6,474 bases of DNA. Origin: an uncultured Oscillospiraceae bacterium. Its GTDB lineage: Bacteria; Bacillota; Clostridia; Oscillospirales; Oscillospiraceae. Location of the stretch: positions 1 to 6,474 of the forward strand of contig CALWYA010000088.1 of the NCBI GenBank assembly GCA_944385645.1, read 5' to 3'. The position numbers and the translations under genes were made by a program. Shown here in pieces: positions 5,721 to 6,474 of the stretch. Every line of letters starts with the position of its first letter. Positions within the stretch are counted from its first letter, which is position 1. Below the pieces are notes generated by a model. It was not told where the DNA came from, ran no database searches, and saw only the letters and a program-made list of their open reading frames with translations.

Positions 5721-5754
5721 AGGGAAGGTGCCGAGCGCAGCGAGGCGGATGAGG
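5709..5754 (-). repeat. Two-hairpin element, reverse orientation
   Basis: Read on the minus strand it is CCTCATCCG, then hairpin GCCTCGCTGCGCTCGGC (5745-5729 region, imperfect), linker ACC, then CCTTCCC-TTAAAG-GGGAAGG (5728-5709). The frame CCTCATCCG...CACCTTCCC matches the copies at 5886 and 6116 while the first stem sequence differs. Confidence 0.65.
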
Positions 5755-5776
5755 CCCTCCGGCAATGATGTCCGTT

Positions 5777-5801
5777 CCGTAGGGGCGCACAGCGTGCGCC
5801 C
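5777..5801 (+). repeat. TAGGGGC hairpin
   Basis: CCGTA is followed by GGGGCGCAC-AGC-GTGCGCCC; the perfect 8-bp stem pairs 5783-5790 with 5794-5801. It differs in loop from the copy at 6208-6231. Confidence 0.75.
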
Positions 5802-5803
5802 GG

Positions 5804-5854
5804 CCTCCTTGTCAAAGGGGGCTGTCGCCGCCGCAAGGCGGTGACTGGGGGATT
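5804..5854 (-). repeat. Two-hairpin element, AGTCA/TGACA variant
   Basis: A perfectly paired 9-bp hairpin with one G-T pair and a GCAA tetraloop (5824-5845, starting GTCGCCGCC and ending GGCGGTGAC) is flanked by GGGGGCT on the left and TGGGGGATT on the right. Next to it lies a short imperfect hairpin CCTT-GTCA-AAGG (5807-5818). On the minus strand the small loop reads TGAC, as in other elements here. It appears to be a diverged member of the same two-hairpin design. Confidence 0.55.
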
Positions 5855-5885
5855 CCGTTGACAGCAAACGTCCCTCACGCCGCCC

Positions 5886-5936
5886 CCTCATCCGGCCCAG
5901 TGTACGCACTGGGCCACCTTCCCCCCAAGGGGAAGG
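5886..5936 (+). repeat. Two-hairpin element, intact
   Basis: CCTCATCCG is followed by a perfect 9-bp hairpin GGCCCAGTG-TACG-CACTGGGCC (5894-5915, shown in parts), linker A, then perfect CCTTCCCC-CCAA-GGGGAAGG (5917-5936). It is the cleanest copy of the family. Confidence 0.75.
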
Positions 5937-5961
5937 TCCGGCGGCAGGTTCACCCTGAAAA

Positions 5962-6020
5962 GCCTCCCTCTGACGAGGGAGGCGGCATTTGCGAAGCAAA
6001 TGACGGAGGGAGAGATTGGG
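5962..6020 (-). repeat. 59-nt two-hairpin element, copy 1
   Basis: On the plus strand a perfect hairpin GCCTCCCTC-TGAC-GAGGGAGGC (5962-5983) and a perfect hairpin CATTTGC-GAA-GCAAATG (5986-6002) are followed by ACGGAGGGAGAGATTGGG. Reversed, it reads CTCCCTCCGTCA...TGCCACCTCCCTC, the same frame as the CCTCATCCGTCA...TGCCACCTTCCCC copies. It matches 6315-6373 at 58 of 59 positions. Confidence 0.8.
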
Positions 6021-6043
6021 CAGCCACACGGGGCCGCCCCTAC
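6018..6043 (-). repeat. TAGGGGC hairpin, reverse orientation
   Basis: On the minus strand it starts GTAGGGGCGGCC. GGGC (6018-6021) pairs with GCCC (6036-6039), and GCC (6023-6025) with GGC (6032-6034), around one mismatch. It overlaps the last 3 nt of the preceding element. Confidence 0.6.
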
Positions 6044-6066
6044 GAAAATTTCGGCCCGTTGCTGCC

Positions 6067-6093
6067 CGTAGGGGCGGACCTGTGTGTCCGCCC
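6067..6093 (+). repeat. TAGGGGC hairpin
   Basis: CGTA is followed by GGGGCGGAC, loop CTGTGT, then GTCCGCCC. The perfect 8-bp stem pairs 6072-6079 with 6086-6093. Confidence 0.75.
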
Positions 6094-6115
6094 AAAACGA
6101 ACCGGTCGGTCGCCC

Positions 6116-6164
6116 CCTCATCCGTCACGGCCTGCGGCCGTGCCACCTTCCCCCAGGGGGAAGG
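6116..6164 (+). repeat. Two-hairpin element, intact
   Basis: CCTCATCCG (6116-6124), hairpin CACGGCC-TGC-GGCCGTG (6126-6142), linker CCA, hairpin CCTTCCC-CCAGG-GGGAAGG (6146-6164). Same frame as 5886-5936, with a different, still perfectly paired, first stem. Confidence 0.75.
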
Positions 6165-6167
6165 CCA

Positions 6168-6193
6168 GGGCGCGCCGGGTCGTCGCGCCCTAC
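6168..6193 (-). repeat. TAGGGC-type hairpin, reverse orientation
   Basis: GGGCGCG (6168-6174) pairs with CGCGCCC (6184-6190) and is followed by TAC, so the minus strand starts GTAGGGCGCG. Confidence 0.6.
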
Positions 6194-6206
6194 AGGGACG
6201 CACCAT

Positions 6207-6231
6207 CCGTAGGGGCGCACGTGGTGCGCCC
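6207..6231 (+). repeat. TAGGGGC hairpin
   Basis: CCGTA is followed by GGGGCGCAC-GTG-GTGCGCCC; perfect 8-bp stem 6213-6220 with 6224-6231. The stem is identical to the copy at 5783-5801, but the loop differs. Confidence 0.75.
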
Positions 6232-6234
6232 GCT

Positions 6235-6257
6235 GGCGGCCAAAGGCCGCCCCTACG
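6235..6257 (-). repeat. TAGGGGC hairpin, reverse orientation
   Basis: GGCGGCC-AAA-GGCCGCC (6235-6251) forms a perfect 7-bp stem followed by CCTACG, so the minus strand starts CGTAGGGGCGGCC. It faces the copy ending at 6231. Confidence 0.7.
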
Positions 6258-6279
6258 GCGCATCAGGGCCGTCCATCCC

Positions 6280-6306
6280 CGTAGGGGCCGATGTCCTCAT
6301 CGGCCC
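6280..6306 (+). repeat. TAGGGGC hairpin
   Basis: CGTA is followed by GGGGCCGATG, loop TCCT, then CATCGGCCC. The perfect 9-bp stem pairs 6285-6293 with 6298-6306. Confidence 0.75.
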
Positions 6307-6314
6307 GCAAAAAG

Positions 6315-6373
6315 GCCTCCCTCTGACGAGGGAGGTGGCATTTGCGAAGCAAATGACGGAGGGAGAGATTGGG
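6315..6373 (-). repeat. 59-nt two-hairpin element, copy 2
   Basis: It matches 5962-6020 except for T instead of C at 6336, which turns the closing pair of the first hairpin from G-C into a G-T wobble. The second hairpin CATTTGC-GAA-GCAAATG (6339-6355) is identical. The near identity indicates recent duplication or ongoing conversion. Confidence 0.8.
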
Positions 6374-6474
6374 CGGTGTGGCTTGGCGCGCCGGGTTGCG
6401 GCCCAGGCCGGCTTCATCTCGGCCCAAGAGCCGCCGCTTTGCGGCGGTTGGCCTCGAAACGCGCCTGCGGGCGC

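Larger units (their letters stand above)
5475..6474. other. 1-kb gene-free region filled with structured repeats
   Basis: No open frame here has a convincing start site, codon pattern or protein family. The longest (minus strand, 5718-6263) is a translation of repeats. The region instead holds at least fifteen short palindromic units in both orientations, belonging to two main families listed separately, with little unique sequence between them. From 6374 to the end I see only GC-rich spacer and one perfect hairpin, CCGCCGC-TTT-GCGGCGG at 6431-6447. Confidence 0.8.

Noticed and set aside
5718..6263. Long open frame on the minus strand through the repeat region
   Set aside because: It is made of translated palindromes, has no ribosome-binding site and no family resemblance; GC-rich repeats keep the frame open by chance.
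5962..6373. Possible CRISPR array from repeated units
   Set aside because: Only two near-identical units, 353 bp apart, with other palindromes between; no regular spacers and no cas genes.

Overview
The window looks like a piece of a high-GC Clostridia chromosome, most likely an Oscillospiraceae-type gut bacterium (Flavonifractor/Lawsonibacter-like). This is inferred from four things: purine-rich Shine-Dalgarno sites in front of GC-rich genes, a DUF1934/YwiB protein, a compact znuABC-type metal transporter, and an intergenic region packed with small GC-rich palindromes of the kind common in that family. No phage, plasmid, CRISPR, tRNA or rRNA sequence is visible.

Layout. Positions 1-71 hold a nested palindromic repeat that abuts, and supplies the stop codon of, a minus-strand DUF1934 gene (72-515). 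A divergent promoter pair follows (minus 570-599, plus 676-703). The plus-strand promoter drives a 137-residue acidic protein of unknown function (747-1160), which ends at a strong terminator (1178-1210). On the other side of that terminator, converging with it, is a minus-strand block transcribed right to left: promoter 4628-4656, a structured leader of about 124 nt, znuA (3547-4497), znuC (2750-3550), znuB (1908-2750), a weak terminator-like hairpin (1862-1907), and a SAM-dependent methyltransferase (1223-1843). The three transporter genes overlap by 4 nt and 1 nt, so they are translationally coupled. They encode a His-rich-loop lipoprotein, an ATPase and an ABC-3 family permease, together an importer for Zn(II) or possibly Mn(II). 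Divergent from znuA, an extended -10 promoter (4699-4707) drives a 227-residue AlkZ-related protein (4791-5474).

The last kilobase (5475-6474) has no credible gene. It is a mosaic of at least two families of short structured repeats in both orientations. One is a single hairpin beginning TAGGGGC or TAGGGC. The other is a two-hairpin element of about 50-60 nt with fixed linkers, whose stems change between copies while staying perfectly paired. A copy of the second family sits inside what looks like a copy of the first at 1-75.

The genes themselves are ordinary. The features most worth a second look are the covarying repeat families and their tight packing against gene ends, the structured znuA leader, a tandem direct repeat overlapping the 676-703 promoter, and the cysteine-rich N-terminus of the ATPase.
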